The translations under genes were made by a program, and so were the position numbers. From assembly GCA_903839965.1 (NCBI GenBank), contig CAIMEK010000706.1:1-6640 (forward strand): a DNA stretch of 6,640 bases, written 5' to 3'. Source of the stretch: an uncultured Acetobacteraceae bacterium. GTDB lineage: Bacteria; Pseudomonadota; Alphaproteobacteria; Acetobacterales; Acetobacteraceae. The notes under the pieces are model-generated. The model ran no database searches, was not told the origin of the DNA, and worked only from the letters and a program-made list of their open reading frames with translations. Every line of letters begins with the position of its first letter. The stretch's first letter is position 1. Positions 6,181-6,640 of this stretch are shown one piece after another.

Positions 6181-6238
6181 TCCCGGCTTCCGGCGACCCC
6201 GGCCAGGGCGCCGCCCGCGCACCGGCGGTCTGCTGCGA

Positions 6239-6640
6239 TCAGGCGCTGCGGCGGATCAGGCTGCCGGTGGGCAGCTCTTCGTTGAAACACCGCTGGTAGT
6301 ATTCCGCCACCGTGCTGCGTTCCGCCTCGTCGCATTTGTTCAGGAACGTCATGCGGAAGGCGAAGCCGATCTCGCCGAAGATCCGCGTGTTCTCGGCCCA
6401 GGTGATCACGGTGCGCGGCGACATGACGGTGGAAATGTCGCCGTTGATGAAGCCGGCGCGCGTCAGTTCGGCCAGCGCCACCATGCTCTCGATGCGCTTC
6501 TTCTCGGCCTTGTTGGTCGGCTCGAAGCCCAGTTTCGCCATCACGATCTCGGTTTCCTGGGCGTGCGGCAGGTAGTTGAGCGTGGCGACGATGTTCCAGC
6601 GGTCCATCTGGCCCTGGTTGATCTGCTGGGTGCCGTGATA
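6239..6640 (-). CDS. cobS: CobS, aerobic cobaltochelatase AAA+ ATPase subunit (C-terminal part)
   Basis: Only the last 133 residues are inside the window; the reading frame runs off the right edge without a start, so the Walker A and B motifs lie outside. The fragment begins YHGTQQINQGQMDRW, followed by NIVATLNYLPH, GFINGDISTVMSPRTVITWAEN (63-84) and FRMTFLNKCDE (95-105). These are the C-terminal hallmarks of CobS as I remember them from Rhizobium/Pseudomonas-type proteins. The Arg in SPRT lies in the region that usually holds the sensor-2 type contact. CobS forms a hexamer that hydrolyses ATP and pairs with CobT to power CobN. The protein ends in a short tail (LPTGSLIRRSA). It lies 58 nt upstream of bioY, so the three genes are probably co-transcribed. 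The region that could carry a cobalamin riboswitch is outside the window. Confidence 0.96.
   Translation of the reverse strand, partial: YHGTQQINQGQMDRWNIVATLNYLPHAQETEIVMAKLGFEPTNKAEKKRIESMVALAELTRAGFINGDISTVMSPRTVITWAENTRIFGEIGFAFRMTFLNKCDEAERSTVAEYYQRCFNEELPTGSLIRRSA

Noticed and set aside
6181..6238. Possible regulatory element (BioR box or riboswitch) between cobS and bioY.
   Set aside because: The 58 bp are GC-rich with no TTAT-type palindrome and no room for a riboswitch; bioY probably depends on the cobS transcript.
2112..6299. A 4.2-kb plus-strand open frame (1395 codons) antisense to folD, yggU, yggT, cobT and bioY.
   Set aside because: In folD, yggT and cobT its codons are exact reverse complements of the gene codons, so a stop would need TTA, CTA or TCA codons, which this GC-rich genome avoids. 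The translation is a low-information mix of Gly, Ala, Arg, His and Gln that crosses unrelated genes and ignores their boundaries. The minus-strand genes carry clear family motifs.

Overview
The window is GC-rich DNA that looks chromosomal and alphaproteobacterial. Supporting signs are the aerobic cobaltochelatase genes cobS and cobT, a DUF1674/SDHAF4-type protein and a yggT-yggU-folD cluster. Codon use strongly avoids TTA, CTA and TCA. I lean towards Rhodospirillales/Acetobacteraceae, but that placement is inference from gene content and recall of similar proteins, not a search result. No rRNA, tRNA, CRISPR array, insertion sequence or phage gene is visible.

Right part (2136-6640, all minus strand): a compact run read from the right edge leftwards. 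It holds the C-terminal part of cobS (cut by the window), bioY (biotin transporter S-component), cobT (cobaltochelatase VWA subunit), a YggT-family membrane protein, a DUF167/YggU protein and folD. Spacings are 58, 19, 60, 1 and -3 nt, so it may be one transcript or two (cobS-bioY-cobT and yggT-yggU-folD). The theme is cofactors: cobalamin metal insertion, biotin uptake and folate one-carbon metabolism. The odd point is bioY sitting between two genes whose products work in one complex and which are often adjacent.

Middle (1024-2138): a small plus-strand gene encodes a 50-residue DUF1674/SDHAF4 homologue (succinate dehydrogenase assembly). It is divergent from a minus-strand gene for an exported PheC-like cyclohexadienyl dehydratase of the periplasmic solute-binding fold. 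The small gene converges on folD. The 99 bp between their stop codons hold two related palindromes sharing the arm signature TAGAG-N4-ATCGCTT, arranged so that each neighbouring gene's TAG stop falls at the outer edge of a palindrome.

Left part (1-1023): one minus-strand gene encodes an exported protein of unknown function built from two tandem copies of a domain of about 80 residues. Each copy carries a WGxDRLG motif and two cysteines. The first 199 bases hold no supported gene, only two small GC-rich hairpins. I see no large exotic system; the best candidates for new biology are the duplicated-domain secreted protein, the stop-codon-embedding palindrome family and the cobS-bioY-cobT arrangement.
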